In this document: in pieces, positions 39,722 to 52,200 of the stretch | How positions within the stretch are numbered: position 1 is the stretch's first letter | Layout: each line of letters opens with the position of its first letter | DNA from: Tetrahymena thermophila SB210 | Taxonomy: Eukaryota; Ciliophora; Oligohymenophorea; Hymenostomatida; Tetrahymenidae | Assembly (NCBI RefSeq): GCF_000189635.1 | Contig: NW_002476302.1 | Span: 124,001-188,000 of the forward strand | Direction: 5' to 3' | Length of the DNA stretch: 64,000 nt | The notes under the pieces: model-generated | The model's database searches: none | The model's input: the letters and a program-made list of their open reading frames with translations, nothing else | Told to the model about the DNA's origin: nothing | Made by a program: the position numbers and the translations under genes

Positions 39722-42157
39722 TCACTAAGATTCTAAATGACAACTTTTTACTGCATTAATATTTAATATGTTAACTATTTTTAAAGATATAGAACTAACT
39801 AGAGAGGTTATAATAAATCCTAAAAATTAGAATGTTACTGGTTTTATATCGAATATAAAAATTTTATGAATTTTGATATCTTTTTCCATATTTTATAATA
39901 TATCTTCGTATGATTTTATTAGTTCATCTAAATATGCTATTTGACTGTTTTTAAACCTATTTACATCTACAGTTTTATTAAATGATTTTTTATTTTCATC
40001 TTTTACTACAGCAGAGCTATACCAAGCTGCCCTTCTTAAAGCTTTTTGAGCTTGATAAGAAAATATTTCTGCTTTATTTCCAAATAAATTAGAAGATTTA
40101 CCAACTTAATTTAGAGCTTCAAATCCATTTTCTTAATTTTAAGATAAATTATGTCTAATCTATTTAATTTTTTTTTAATTTTGAAGTAACTGTTATTTAT
40201 GAATAATAAATTCCTCATTTATTCTAGCCTGCTATAGTAAAGAAGGAAGTAAAAAGGTAGTTACTCTTTAAAATAGAGCTAAAATTAGTAAATAACGAAG
40301 ATATGGATTCATATGTACCAGCTAATCCTCAAAACTTCCATCTGAATTTATGAATTAAGACACTGCTTCTATTATTAAAAGGAATAGCTCTACTACAAGT
40401 TAATTTATCCATCCATGTGATGATTCAATTTTGTACGACATAGTAATAACTCTTAGATCATACCAAGTCTAAAGAGATTTACTACAGAAAATATCCATAG
40501 TAGGTAATTCTTTATTTATTGTTTTAAAAGATAAATTACTGTCTAAGGAAATCATAAATCCAAGACGTTGCAAAGCATAATACCTACTTTAAAAGAATTT
40601 TTTTAATGATCTATTATTTAATTAGGTTAATATGTAAAGGATCAAATTTATCCACAGTGTTACTATTATCAATAATTAATATTGATCCATAGAACTGTTA
40701 TATTATAAATACGAATAATTTGTTAATAGTCCCATTGTAATAACAAAGACTGTTGGATAAAAAAAATTATTATAAAATTTTAAAATATTTTTTCTAACTG
40801 CAGTCCAAGTAGGATAAATATTATTATTAGTGTAAAATGGTAAATCGGCTTTGCAAACATGAGGTAGTTCATCTGCAACTGATTTTCTAGGTTGGAATAA
40901 ATATTAGGTGAATATTCCTACTCCACTAATCCATTTTTTACTTAATACAACTTCTTTATCATCACTAGAATAGAAATCTTCCTAGATGTCGTCCTTTAGT
41001 TCTTTTATATTTTCATTTTTTTTATTTTGGAAATCATAACACACTCGTCCACTATAAAAAGCTTCCTCATAATATTTAAAAGATCGAACTAAGTTTTTAT
41101 CTATCGGATCAAGAATAAAATTCAAATATAAACTGTTTGGTATGATATCTCTTTTGTTCATTAAATCTAGCAATTCTTCTTTCTCACTTATGAGTTTTAG
41201 ATAATTTCCCTATCTAGTAATTAACAAATAAGTACCAGTGTTCAGCAATATATAAATAAGAATAATTATATTAATCCTAAATAATTCTGAATATAAGCTG
41301 TTCGGGTTCTAGTTAATATATGAGTATCCAAATATATTTAAAAAAAGTGATGAAAAGCAGAGACTACAATAAATAAAGACTAGTAGGTAAGTACTGAAAC
41401 CCTTTAAATTAAAGCTACAAACAGTATATGTATTCAATTACTATTTGCTATCTTCAAAAATAACTTGATCACTAAAAATAATTTTTTCTTATTTTGCTTC
41501 CAAATTTTGATTTTCTAATTGCTTGCAATCTGTTTGAATATTTTATTATATAATTCTAATTTTACTTGTTTAAGCTGAAGCATAAAAAAGAGGAAAACTA
41601 GATTTAACCAATAACTTGAAAAGAAGCTAAAAATTTTTTCTATAAAAAAACCTGCAAACACAATATAAAAAAGGCCATAACAATATTGAGAGTATGGTTC
41701 CAAGATAGAAGAGTATAATTTTTCCAAAACCTTCTAAAGGAGTAGATAAAGATTGACTCTCTCCAACTATTCTTTAATTAATAATGGCATCGTAATATTC
41801 TTTAACTTTTGCTTGCACGTCCTTGTTGCATTTTTTTATTTACTAATCAGCACCTAACATAAGGTTCGGTTTTTAATCTTTCTTTAATTTCTCATTAAAT
41901 TAAAGCAACTAATAATAGCGATTTTAATCAATTAAAATATTGTTTAAATATATTTTATAAAAATACTATTTTAATTTAGTTATATATTCATCACAAACTT
42001 CATCATTAAGAACCTTTAATATCCTTTTTGTTTCTAATTAAAATATAAAACATTTTTAGTATTAGGAGCAGTCTTTAGTCAAATCTTATACAATCAATGC
42101 TTATTTTCCTAACTGATTAACTAGTTCAATAAATCTCTAACGTTTCTAATCTGCCAT
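39722..42157 (-). CDS. Intronless multi-pass membrane protein, family not recognised
   Basis: ATG at 42157, TGA at 39722-39724, 811 residues in a single frame. The N-terminal ~155 residues are charged and helical. Hydrophobic helices occur near residues 160-185 (ILFYLGTILSILLWPFLYCV), ~265-290, ~310-330, ~490-515, ~525-545 and ~600-680. The C-terminus has one more (FLGFIITSLVSSISLKIVNI). A distinctive cytosolic block reads LGFMISLDSNLSFKTI then TMDIFCSKSLQTWYDLR; I do not recognise its family. No TGA occurs before the end. A 5' exon upstream (42158-42470) cannot be excluded, because that stretch is open in another phase and partly protein-like. The gene is divergent from the next one across 1.4 kb. 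Confidence 0.8.
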
Positions 42158-43526
42158 TCTAAAAAAATCTTGAATAAATTATTATTTATTTCAATTTTTT
42201 TATCTTCTTATTTTAATTTAATAAATTTATTATAAGACTCTTAAAAATTGTAAATAAAATTTATTTAATTATTCTAATTAAATTTATATTTAGTCCTTCT
42301 GTTTAATTTATAAATATAATATTAATCATCAACTGTTCAAGATTACAGTTTTAGTATCTTTTTGATTTAAGATTATCTAAAGAATTCTTGAATGACTATT
42401 CTTTATTTTAGTAACTCAAATAAATTTAGAGATTTATATATAATTAATTTCTTTCTTCAGATTTTTTCATAACTAAAGCTGAAAGATATTTTTAGTATCT
42501 TCTGTAATATTCAAATATAATCTACCTTAAAAACAATCTGAATTATTAATAAATAATATTAATGTAAATTATTATATACTAATTTTTTAAAGTTATATGA
42601 TCAATCTAAAGAAACAAGAAAATTAACTTTTTAGCTAAACATTAGAACAAAAAAATATAATTTTTCATAACCTTGCAATTTTTATTTGCCTTAAAATATT
42701 AATCTATTTATATATTTTGAAAATTTCTTAAAATCAAAGACAAAAGATATAAAAGCACCAAGAAATCAAATATTTTTAATTTTACATAAAGACTTATTTA
42801 TTATGATTCGCTCTAACAAAAAATGGAAATTTATAGATATTTTTAAACTATTACTATAACTTTTGTTATAAATTATTTATGCGATTAATATCAATAGTAT
42901 TTTATAGCTTTTAAATTTTATTTAGATATACAATCTAAATAAAATTAGAAATTTAAAAATAAAATACTTTTATTTTTATATTTTTAAATAATAAAAGAAT
43001 TATAAAAAATATTTAAATTTCAACAATACAAACCGAAACATTTTAAAGAATATCATGCTTTATGATTAAATTTTATTTTTATAAAAAAGGAGATAAATAA
43101 AAGCGAAAAATCTAACTTACATCATTATAGATAATTATAAATATGATAAATAATCTTTAATGAAGATTTTTTAGAAAAAAGTAAGGAAAAAAATTAAATA
43201 TTGCGATGATAAAAATAATTTAGTTTTTTTATATCAATTTTTAGAATAAAATATAGAGAGGTAGGTAGGTGATAATTTTTAAAAATATTTATATTCAGTT
43301 AATATTTTAATTAAAAACGAAAAAACAAAAAGATTAGAAAAAAACCACACAAATAGAGAGTGATTTATTCTCCAGATATTTAAACAAATTAAGAATATTT
43401 TAAATAATAAATTAGTTGTAATCTCTTTTACTTTTACAACATTTGTGATTAAAAAAGTACAAATATTTACAATAGAGGAGAGAAAATCAATTTAAGATTA
43501 ATCTAAATAAATTTCAAATTTTAGAA
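42158..43526. other. Divergent intergenic region; possible 5' exon
   Basis: Mostly AT-rich DNA between two divergent membrane-protein genes. On the minus strand a frame is open from an ATG at 42470 to past 42160, with a partly protein-like stretch (SFKNSLDNLKSKRYQNCNLE). It could be an untranslated leader or a 5' exon spliced near 42159 (TTTTTTTAG). No convincing donor was found. Confidence 0.45.
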
Positions 43527-46500
43527 ATGGGGTAATATGCATCAAGAGTGCTTTTCTAAGAAGGAGAAGTTTTAGAGGAAGAAACATTTTAAGAAAATTA
43601 CTTCTTTACAGAAATTTACATCAAATAAAAGGATTACCTTAATTAATATATCAAAGAAGTTCTCAATTATTATAAAGACTTTGAATAAGAAAAAGACTCT
43701 TTAAAAAGTGGTACAATCCAAAAAGATTTTTTTATTGATGACGTTTATAGAAAGCTTAAGAGTTTTTTATGCGTTAAAGTTTAAGGTAAATCAATTTTAA
43801 TTTTATTTATGATTCATATTTAGTTAACTTCATTCATACACATAACATCTTTTATTTGGTTTTGGCTGCTGATTTGATTAAATTTTTTCAAATTACTTAA
43901 TAAAAATCTTACATAATTTTTAAAATATTTTTATAATGCTCTTATAATGGAGATAATTATTTTAGTGAAAAAAACTTAAAAAAAAAAGTATTTCAATATA
44001 AAAATAATTAAAAATTTAGATAGACTTTACTAATTAAATTCGTCTCTTGGAAATCAACAGGATTTACTAGGAAATGATCAAGGTAGTGATCAGACTTTAA
44101 ATTAAGATAAATAAATAAAAGAGCTTATAAAATTCTTCTATGGTTAGAAGGAAGCTTACATACCAGATTATCATTAATACGAGCAACATAATTGTAATAT
44201 TTTCACAAAAACATTAAAAGTTATCAAAGATTTTAGCAAAATCAGAGATATTGGTTAAAATGATTCTTCATTTAAATAGTTTTTGTTGTTTTAAAGTAAA
44301 CCTGATTAAGTTATAAGGTAAATAAAATTAAAGCATTTACTACTAAACTACATGTTTTTACCTTTTCGCTTTGTGATGTCGACTCTCTGTATTATATTTT
44401 GCACGTTTTTCTACTATATCTATAAATTAATTTAATTTATGATATGTAGTAATTCTAAACAAATTAAAGATGATTCAGATGATTATATAAAAGTTAATCC
44501 TCCTCTTTAATATTCTTGCTGGTGTATTAAATAAAAAAATACAGTTAGATATAGAAATTTTGATAAAAAATTTAATATTAGCAAAATATAATCGCCAATA
44601 TTGTTTTACCATTATATTAGATTTTGGATACTGATTTGCATTTTGTGTGGGTACATTTTTTTGAAAAAAATGTTTCCGAATAGCGATCCTTAAGAAGGGA
44701 ATATGAAATTAATAGTTTGCTTTATTATATCACAAGAAATTCTATTTTTGCTATTGGATGTGCTATCTAGATGCTCCAATACTAATGTTAATTTTGAAAC
44801 TTCCTACTAAGATAAAATACAATAATTAGAAAGAATGGAAATAAGCGATGAAGATCTCTAAATTGAATTTATGAGAAAACCACTTGAACTTGAGATAGTA
44901 CTTTAAATTAAATTTCATTACTTGAGTAAAAATTAGAAGTAATTTAAAAGACAAGTTAAACTTTTAGAAAAAAGGTTAAATAAAAACGATTCGTAAAATT
45001 TAGATATTCAAATTAAAAAAAACAGTTTGTAATATTAAAATTTTTCAATTTACCAAAATATCAAAACTTAAAAAAATAACACTGCTACGACTAAAGAAAA
45101 ATAAATTGGAGAAAAAAATGAAATATTTGAAGAGGATGTTAAAGAAACTTAATAGAATAAATTTCATGAAGAAAATGGATAGGATAAAATTAATGAAGAA
45201 AATGAATAGAATAAAAGTAAATAAGAAAATGAATAGAATAAATGTAATTAAGAAAATTAAAGCATTTATTTAAGCTAAAATGATGAAAAAAAAGACTAAA
45301 ATAGATTTTTTTTTGATGGGATGAGCATATTCTATTCGTATATATTTTAACCATAAGAGAGTGGCCTTTCACAAAAAACGATAGGTGTAGATTTAGATTA
45401 TCTTGAGCTTTATGAAAAAAGATTAAAGCAAGACAATAGACTAGTTTTTGATGATATTGGCTAAAAAGGTTATAAATTCTCATTTTATAGTTGCATTGTG
45501 TTTATTTTGTTGTTTTAAACGGTTCTAGATGTAATTCTGGAGCAATACAAAATAGATTTTTTAAATAAACTACCTTAAAATATTTTTAGACAATATTGTA
45601 ACTTGTTTATAATTTTTGCTTTTTAGTTTGAAGGTGTACCTATCTAAATATTGAAATCTTTCAGAAACTCACTCAAGAGATTAACTTCAATAATAATTTA
45701 TGACAGAAGCAATACAAACAGATAAAAGTATAAAAATATTGCTTTTGAACTACCTTGTATAAATTTATTCTGCATTCAATCTATAAATTGCTGGTACAAT
45801 ATGAGAAAACTGATTTTTTAATAAGAAATAGTTAACTAAAATATTATTATGCTTCATTCGCTTTTAGAGTTTTCTACTGGTATAACAGTGATATATTTAT
45901 TTTGGCCAAACTTATATTCATTTTATATGGTTTCAAAGTGTGAAGGCTTATCAATTTCTTAAACAAATATAATAGCTCTTATCATTTTATTTTATAAGAT
46001 AATTTATAAATCTCTTTATAAAGTTATCAGCTATTTCTGTGAAATAAATTCCTCCTACAGCCAGCATTTATAAATTCTAAAAGATATTTATTAAAATTTA
46101 AAATAGACACAATCCAGATATGAGATGCTACCAAGTTTATTTTAAAATAAGTTAGAAAACGAAGTAAAAATAACTTACTTTCAATATGAAGCATTTACAT
46201 AAATAAAAAATATATTAAAAAGTTAGCCTTAATCAAATTAGAAAATAGAATAAAAAAATTAGTTCATGAATTCTTTATCATAAAATGATTTACTCTAATC
46301 TTCAAATCTTATACAAGAAGATGAAAATTAAAGTATTTACCAAGAATTGATTGACCAATAAAATTTAGAAAGCTAATAATTAAAATTTAAGAATGATTTA
46401 TTGCGAAATTCTCAAGACTTAGTTATACTTAACCATCAATAAAATAAGTAAAAAAATCAATAATTAATTTCAAAAGAAGAAATGCAATAGCATAAGGAGT

Positions 46501-46739
46501 ATTTAGAAAAATTAATTTTATAATATGATATAATAATAAATGATTTATAAAATCATGAATCAGAAAGTTAGCTTTACTTTTTAGGTATTTTACCAATAAA
46601 CGATAAACAAAAATAAGTTGTTGTAATATCCCTAGCACCATTTATTGTAACATTTATCATTAAAATTTTTAAAAAATGGGATTTTTATTATATTTTCAAT
46701 TACTTTGAAGAAATATGGAAATAATCAAAACTATAATGA
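43527..46739 (+). CDS. Large multi-pass membrane protein, family not recognised
   Basis: Two exons, 43527-43785 and 44020-46739, phase-consistent, give 992 residues. The N-terminus is hydrophilic. Hydrophobic helices occur around residues ~205-235 (FVMSTLCIIFCTFFYYIYKL), ~300-325 and ~340-360. A long Q/N/K-rich coiled-coil region follows, with 9-residue repeats (45168-45257). Further helices lie at ~575-595, ~610-630, ~690-720 and ~730-755, then a second coiled coil and a C-terminal hydrophobic segment (VVVISLAPFIVTFIIKIF). Its organisation, helix blocks separated by Q-rich coils, is common in ciliate-specific membrane proteins. I could not assign a function. The 234-bp intron is longer than typical here. 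Confidence 0.82.
45168..45257 (+). repeat. 27-nt tandem repeats encoding a 9-residue unit
   Basis: Three full units and one partial unit inside the membrane-protein gene encode EENGQDKIN, EENEQNKSK, QENEQNKCN and QEN. Units are 27 nt, so copy-number change keeps the frame. Confidence 0.85.
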
Positions 46740-47029
46740 AACATAAATCAAAAATTAATATTTGTTTTGGATATATTTAGATTGTAATATAGAAAAACAC
46801 TTAAAATATTATTTACTATAAAATTAATTATTACCATATCTTTTATATTTCAACTTTAGATTCGCTCACCCTCAAATATTTAAATGTTTGAAAATCTTAA
46901 AAAAAAAATAATTTTAAAATATCTTTTTATAAAAAACTTAAAAATTTTAAACATACGCTACATATTATTTTAAATTTTCACTTTTATAATTATTTAATAT
47001 TAAAATTACAATCAAGTTATTGATAAATA
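46740..47029. other. Intergenic, no gene seen
   Basis: Under 300 bp of AT-rich DNA between the membrane-protein stop and the left edge of the tandem duplication. Confidence 0.5.
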
Positions 47030-47424
47030 AAATAATTAGAATAGCTATAACAATTTATTTTAGAAACTAAAAAAAAGTAAACAAAAAATTAATTTTTAAA
47101 CAAATCAGTGCTAAATTTTATTTTAGTTAGAATATTTAAATATTGATAGACGAATAAATAGCAAGTATTTACTTAATAATTCCCAATTCACATCGATATT
47201 AGAATATTATTAAACGTATATATAAAATTAATATTCTAATTTGAATGTTTATTTATTTATTATTCAATATTTAATATTAGGTTTTATCTTTGCAGATTAG
47301 GTAAAGATAAAATAATTAATTAAAAATCAATTTAAGCACTGAGTTATCTCATTGATTTCTTCTTTCTCATCTTTCTCATATTAGGATTGATAGATATTAT
47401 TAGCATTTGAGATTAAATGGTCTT

Positions 47425-47818
47425 TATTTTTTTTATAATTTTATTATTGCTCTCTTTCAATTTTATGGTGCTTCTCTCTCTATCTATCAACATCAGAGAC
47501 CCAAGTGTAACCTCTAAAAAATGAATAATCTTATAAATGAAAGCCAGTATCATCCTTGGAGGCAGCATTCATTTTATGACCTTCCTCACTTATACAATGT
47601 CATATTTCACTTCTATTATCCTAATGTTACCTGTAATCATCTCCATCCTTTGTATTTATTGTAAATATTTTTCTTTAGTATGTTCAAGTATGTTCAATTC
47701 CTCCTGACTTATGTGCAACATGAAAAGCAGAGTTAAAATTGCTATGATAATCATAGCTTCGTAGAGTAGATTTACCATCTCCTCTTCCATTACTTGCATT
47801 TGAGCCTTCGTTTCCAAT
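47425..47818 (-). pseudogene. Decayed copy of the 131-residue small gene
   Basis: Aligned codon by codon with the intact copy at 48504-48899. The start ATG has become ATT (47816-47818). An in-frame TGA replaces TTT after GGIEHT, and a second TGA replaces CAA where the intact copy has GQTQHY. The reading frame is otherwise kept, without indels in the core, and the sequence runs past the partner's stop. With UGA the only stop in this code, the copy cannot make the full protein. Residual matches include NEGSNASNGRGDGKS and RGYTWVSDVDRQREK. Confidence 0.85.
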
Positions 47819-47874
47819 TTTTTTAATTGACTTTTTATTTAAAAAGAATTTTTATAAAATACTTGTATACTGTA

Positions 47875-47987
47875 AATCCTTGCTAATGGTATGTTGTTTA
47901 ATGGCCCTTATTAAGGACTATTAACCAATTTCAAATTGAAATTTTGAAATTATGGTCTTTATTTTAAGGTACCATTAACAAGGGATT
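47875..47987. mobile_element. MITE-like inverted-repeat insertion
   Basis: AATCCTTGCTAATGGTA at the left end and TACCATTAACAAGGGATT at the right end are inverted repeats (two mismatches/indels over ~17 bp), separated by ~80 bp. The interior also has a near palindrome (AATTTCAAATTGAAATT). The corresponding place in the other duplicate (~48930-48960) lacks it. There is no coding capacity. Clear target-site duplications are not evident; TA or GTA dinucleotides flank it. Confidence 0.55.
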
Positions 47988-48503
47988 AAAGTATTTATTC
48001 TTCTCTAAAAAAATTTGTTAGAATTTTTAAATATTTTAAATATTAAGAATAATACGTCATTACCTATTCTTAACCTACCACTATTTGCTATTTTCTTACA
48101 AAAATACAATATCCGAGAATATATATAACAATTTATTATAGAAACTAAATAAAAGCAGACAAAAAAATTAATTTTTAAACAAATCAGTGCTAAATTGTAT
48201 TTAAGTTAGAATTTTTGAATATTGATACACGAATAAATAACAAGTATATACTTAATAATTACCAATTCACATCAGATATTAGAATATTATTAAATTTATA
48301 AATAAAATTAATATTCTAAATTTGAATGTTTGTTAATTTATTAATCAATATTTTATATTAGATTTTATCTATGTAGCTTAGGCAAAGATAAAATAAATAA
48401 TTAATCATCAATTTAAGCATTGAGTTTTTTCATTAATTTCTTGTTTCTTATCTATCCAGATTATGATCGATAGATATTATTAGTATTTAAAATTATAAGG
48501 TCT

Positions 48504-48899
48504 TCATTTTTTTTTCTAATTTTATTATTTTTCTCTTTCAATTTTATGGTACTTCTCTCTCTATCTATCGACATCTGAGGTCCAAGTGTAACCTCTACCA
48601 GTTAATTTATCTTATTTATGAATACCAGTAGTATCCTTGATGGCAGCATTCATTTTATGGCCTTTCTCACGTATATAATGTTGTGTTTGGCCTCTATTAT
48701 CTTATTCTTTCCTGTAATCACCTCCATCCTTTGTATTTGTTGTATACATTTTTCCTTAGTATGTAAAAGTATGTCCAAGTCCTCCTGACTTGTGTGCAGC
48801 TTTAAAAGCAGAGCCAAAATTACTATGAGAATCATAGTTTCCTAAAGAAGATTTACCATCTGCTTTTCCATTACTTGGGTTTGAGCCTTCGTTTCCCAT
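48504..48899 (-). CDS. Small basic Gly/Gln-rich protein, 131 residues
   Basis: Intronless; ATG at 48899, TGA at 48504-48506. The sequence begins MGNEGSNPSNGKADGKSS, contains HKSGGLGHTFTYQGKMYT and REKGHKMNAAIKDTTGIHKQ, and ends with WTSDVDRQREKYHKIERE plus a Q/K-rich tail. It is hydrophilic and basic, with no signal peptide or membrane helix. MG at the start followed by N could suit N-myristoylation, but this is weak. I do not recognise the family. Its dead tandem copy lies directly downstream. It starts 306 bp from the divergent CNB-protein gene. That the decayed copy differs by scattered substitutions supports the view that this frame was once under selection. Confidence 0.72.
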
Positions 48900-49205
48900 T
48901 TTTTTTTTAATTGAATTTTTATTTAAAAAGAATTTTAATAAAATACTAATATATTTATTATTTTCTAAAATATAAGTTAGAATTTTTAAATATTAAGAAT
49001 AATACGTCATTACATAAATAAGTAAGTAAAATTGCTCAATAATTAATTTAATAGTACAAATAAGATTTTGTGGTATTTAGTTTTTCATTTGCTTGTTTTG
49101 TACTATATTAAAATCAAAGTCTATTAACAATTACTGTTAAACTCCTTGCCTAATTATTAAAACTTGTTTATATAAGACTTATCTTAAAATTATCTGATAA
49201 AGATT

Positions 49206-52200
49206 ATGGCTGATAAAATATCTAACTTTTTTAATAGTAAGTATAATGATGAAGAGGAGGATGATGAGTTGAAGTTAAACTAAGGATATCATGTTGATGA
49301 CATGCTTGGCTATCCAAGTTTTATTGATAAAATTCGTTAGAGAATAGAAGACAATGAGTAGATTATTCGACCTCGTAGATAAACTAATTAGGAATCTTTG
49401 CAAAGTAATAGACGCAATGCATTAAAAAGATATGATTATCAATAAGAGTAAGAATAACAAACTAGAAAAAAGCAGTAAACATTAATAAATAGGAAAAAAG
49501 TTAACTCACACGATTAAAAGGCAGATAAAAAAGGGGGAATATTATCTAAATACAAGCATTTAGAAACCAAATTTTTGCTAGATTTCATGATTAAAGATGA
49601 CTTATATGATTTATATTAGGCTATAAATTTATAAAAGAAAACAGAAATGCTTATGATATTGCTTAAAAGATCTTTAAGTTAACTAGAAATATTTAAAGAA
49701 ATTGATTAAAATTTAAATCCAGATATTTATGCAAGTCTTATTCGCTCCTTAAAAACTCTTATTGTTAAGTAAGGAAGCACTATATTTTCATTTGGATCCG
49801 TTGGAAAGTAGTATTATTTTTTAATTAAAGGCTCTGTATATATTCTCCTTAGAACAGGACTAGGTTCTAAAATAAATAGCTTAGAAAAGGTTAATCATAA
49901 TTAATAAAATGATAAAGAGCATTCAGAAAAAAAGAGGGAGATAAAAATACTAAGGAAAAGAGATTCGCTTGAAGGAGGTGGATAGGCTTAGTAATCTGTC
50001 ATCACAACTACATAGAAGAAAACTAAATTTATTACATATGCAAATAAGCTTTAAAGCTCTGATTCTAAGGTTTTTTAAGATAATTAGGATAATAATTCAG
50101 AAAGAGATAATACGCCTTCAAGTAAATAATACAAGCTTTCTTGGGAATCGCCTTTAAAAAAGCAATAATCTCATTTTTAGAAAGAAAATATTGTAACTAG
50201 TTCATCTAATATTACGGATTAATAGCAAGATTTAAAATATCTTCTATAATTGTAAACCCATGATAAATTGTATGATGATAGTCGCTCTTAAAAGTCTATT
50301 GAAGATAAATTAAGTATAGCATGGTCCTAAGACTCATAGAGAAATAAGTAAACTTAATTAATCATATTTGTTATTATATTTATTAAAATAAATTTAAAAA
50401 AGAGAAGAAATAAAAAAAAAATTTCCTCATTTTCAGATAGTTGGCACTCATTAGTAGGGTGATGGATTCGGAGAACTTTCGTTATTGAAAGGTATGTAAA
50501 ATTGATTAAAAACTGGTAACTTAAATAATTTAAATGTGTATTTAGGAATCAAAAGAACTGCTACTATAGTTGCAAAGGAAGATTGCTTCTTCTTAACATT
50601 AGATAAGGATAATTATCTCAAATTTTTGTCAGAATATCATGAGAAAGTTTATTAAGAAAAAATTAGCTTTGTGAAATAGTTTTTTATTTTTGAGCAATTA
50701 GATAAAAGATTACCTAGTTTAATTATTTTATTTGAGCCGAAATCTTATATTAGTGGCTAATGCATATATGAGCCAGGTGATGAAGTGAACTATTTATATT
50801 TGATTAAAAAGGGAACTGTTGCAATAAGTAGGAAGATAGCTCAAAAATCAGAGAAGTAATTATTGAAATAGGTAGAATATGAAAATAGCATCGCTAGTAA
50901 ATATGAAAGGGAAATGCAACTACAAAAATCATTTATTTAATAGCAGCAATAATAGAAGCAATAAAATTAAAGATAATCATATTCATCTAAAGATAACGAA
51001 TCTGAGGTAATGAGTAAATTAGATTATATATATGAAAATAGAAAGGTAGAGAACACTCTTGACACAGTTTGGGATGGGTAATAAGAAAGTGATTAGTCTT
51101 AAGGAGAAGAAGAAAATATCTAAGACTTAGTTTATTCAGAAGAAAAAGGAGCTTTTGTGGGTAAAAATAACAAAATATTATCAATGATGAGAAGCTCTCC
51201 TTTAAAAAATCGTTAAAGTAGGTTAAACAGTAAATCTGTTTCGCCAAAAAAAAATACAATTCTTACAGTTGCAGGAGAATTGTGTTTTTTTGGAGAAGAG
51301 GAAATCGTGAATGGAGAAAAATACAGGTAATATGAAGCTAGAGTAACTTCTAGTAAAGTTGAAATTCTTCGTATATCTATTAAAAATTTAAAAATAATTA
51401 CTAAGTATAATGATGTTATGCAAAGAATAAAAGCTTATTATGAGTTAAAAAATGAATGGAGACACGCTTATGTTGAAAGGAGTTAAAATGCTTTGCTAAT
51501 TTAAGAATATTTAGCTAAGAATTTCAAAGAGTAGTATACACAAAATATTTTGAACAAAGATATATAATAAAAAGCAGCTATACAGTTGACTGCTAAAACT
51601 ATTCCTCATAGTATGGATAGTTAAAAAGTCACTTAAAGCGTTTTAAATAGAAAGTTATATATTAAATCAAAGACTAAATAATTTAAACACAAGCAAAGTA
51701 TTAATTCAGAAATTGATTAATTTGATTCAGAGTCCTAGAAATTGTTAAAAAAATACAGCTAAAATGACTTAGTTAATATGAGCTCCAGAAAAATTCACTT
51801 CAAAAACTCTGACAATAATATTTCTGAAGAAGAAGAGGAAAATAAAGTAAAAAATAGAAATTCATCATCGCCAAAGAAGATTCTAATTTAAAATGCAACT
51901 GCAGATTTATCATGTAAAGATTTTGAGCAAAAGGTTTCCTTCTCATTTAAAAAAAATAGAGATGAGATTTCCAATAATATTGAGTAATAAAAAGTATAAT
52001 CATAAAATTAATAAAGCTTAGAACGAAAATACTCTAAATAAAATAGTATGGGTAATTCTATTCGAAAATCGTAAGCAAATTCTCCATAAACAGCTAAGAA
52101 AGACAGTATATTAGAAAATAATTTGAAGTCTATGCTTAGCTAGAAAGAAAATGAAAACGAAAATGAAAATGAGTCTCATAAGTTTATTAAAATTTGCAAA

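Larger units (their letters stand above)
47030..49013. repeat. Tandem duplication of a ~0.9 kb gene unit
   Basis: Unit 1 (~47030-48064) and unit 2 (~48113-49013) share the left flank (AACAAATCAGTGCTAAATT), the gene, and the right flank ending AAGAATAATACGTCATTAC. Left edges are ~1083 bp apart and right edges ~949 bp, so unit 1 carries a net ~134 bp extra. Most of that is the inverted-repeat element at 47875-47987. Confidence 0.85.

Noticed and set aside
45190-45483. 97-codon minus-strand open frame
   Set aside because: Antisense to the long membrane-protein exon, with no protein-like composition of its own.
50403-50438. TTTTCAG at 50438 as acceptor of the first intron of the CNB gene
   Set aside because: The upstream exon leaves two bases, so this site gives the wrong phase. 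The AG at 50401-50402 gives the right phase and a sensible sequence leading into the cassette.
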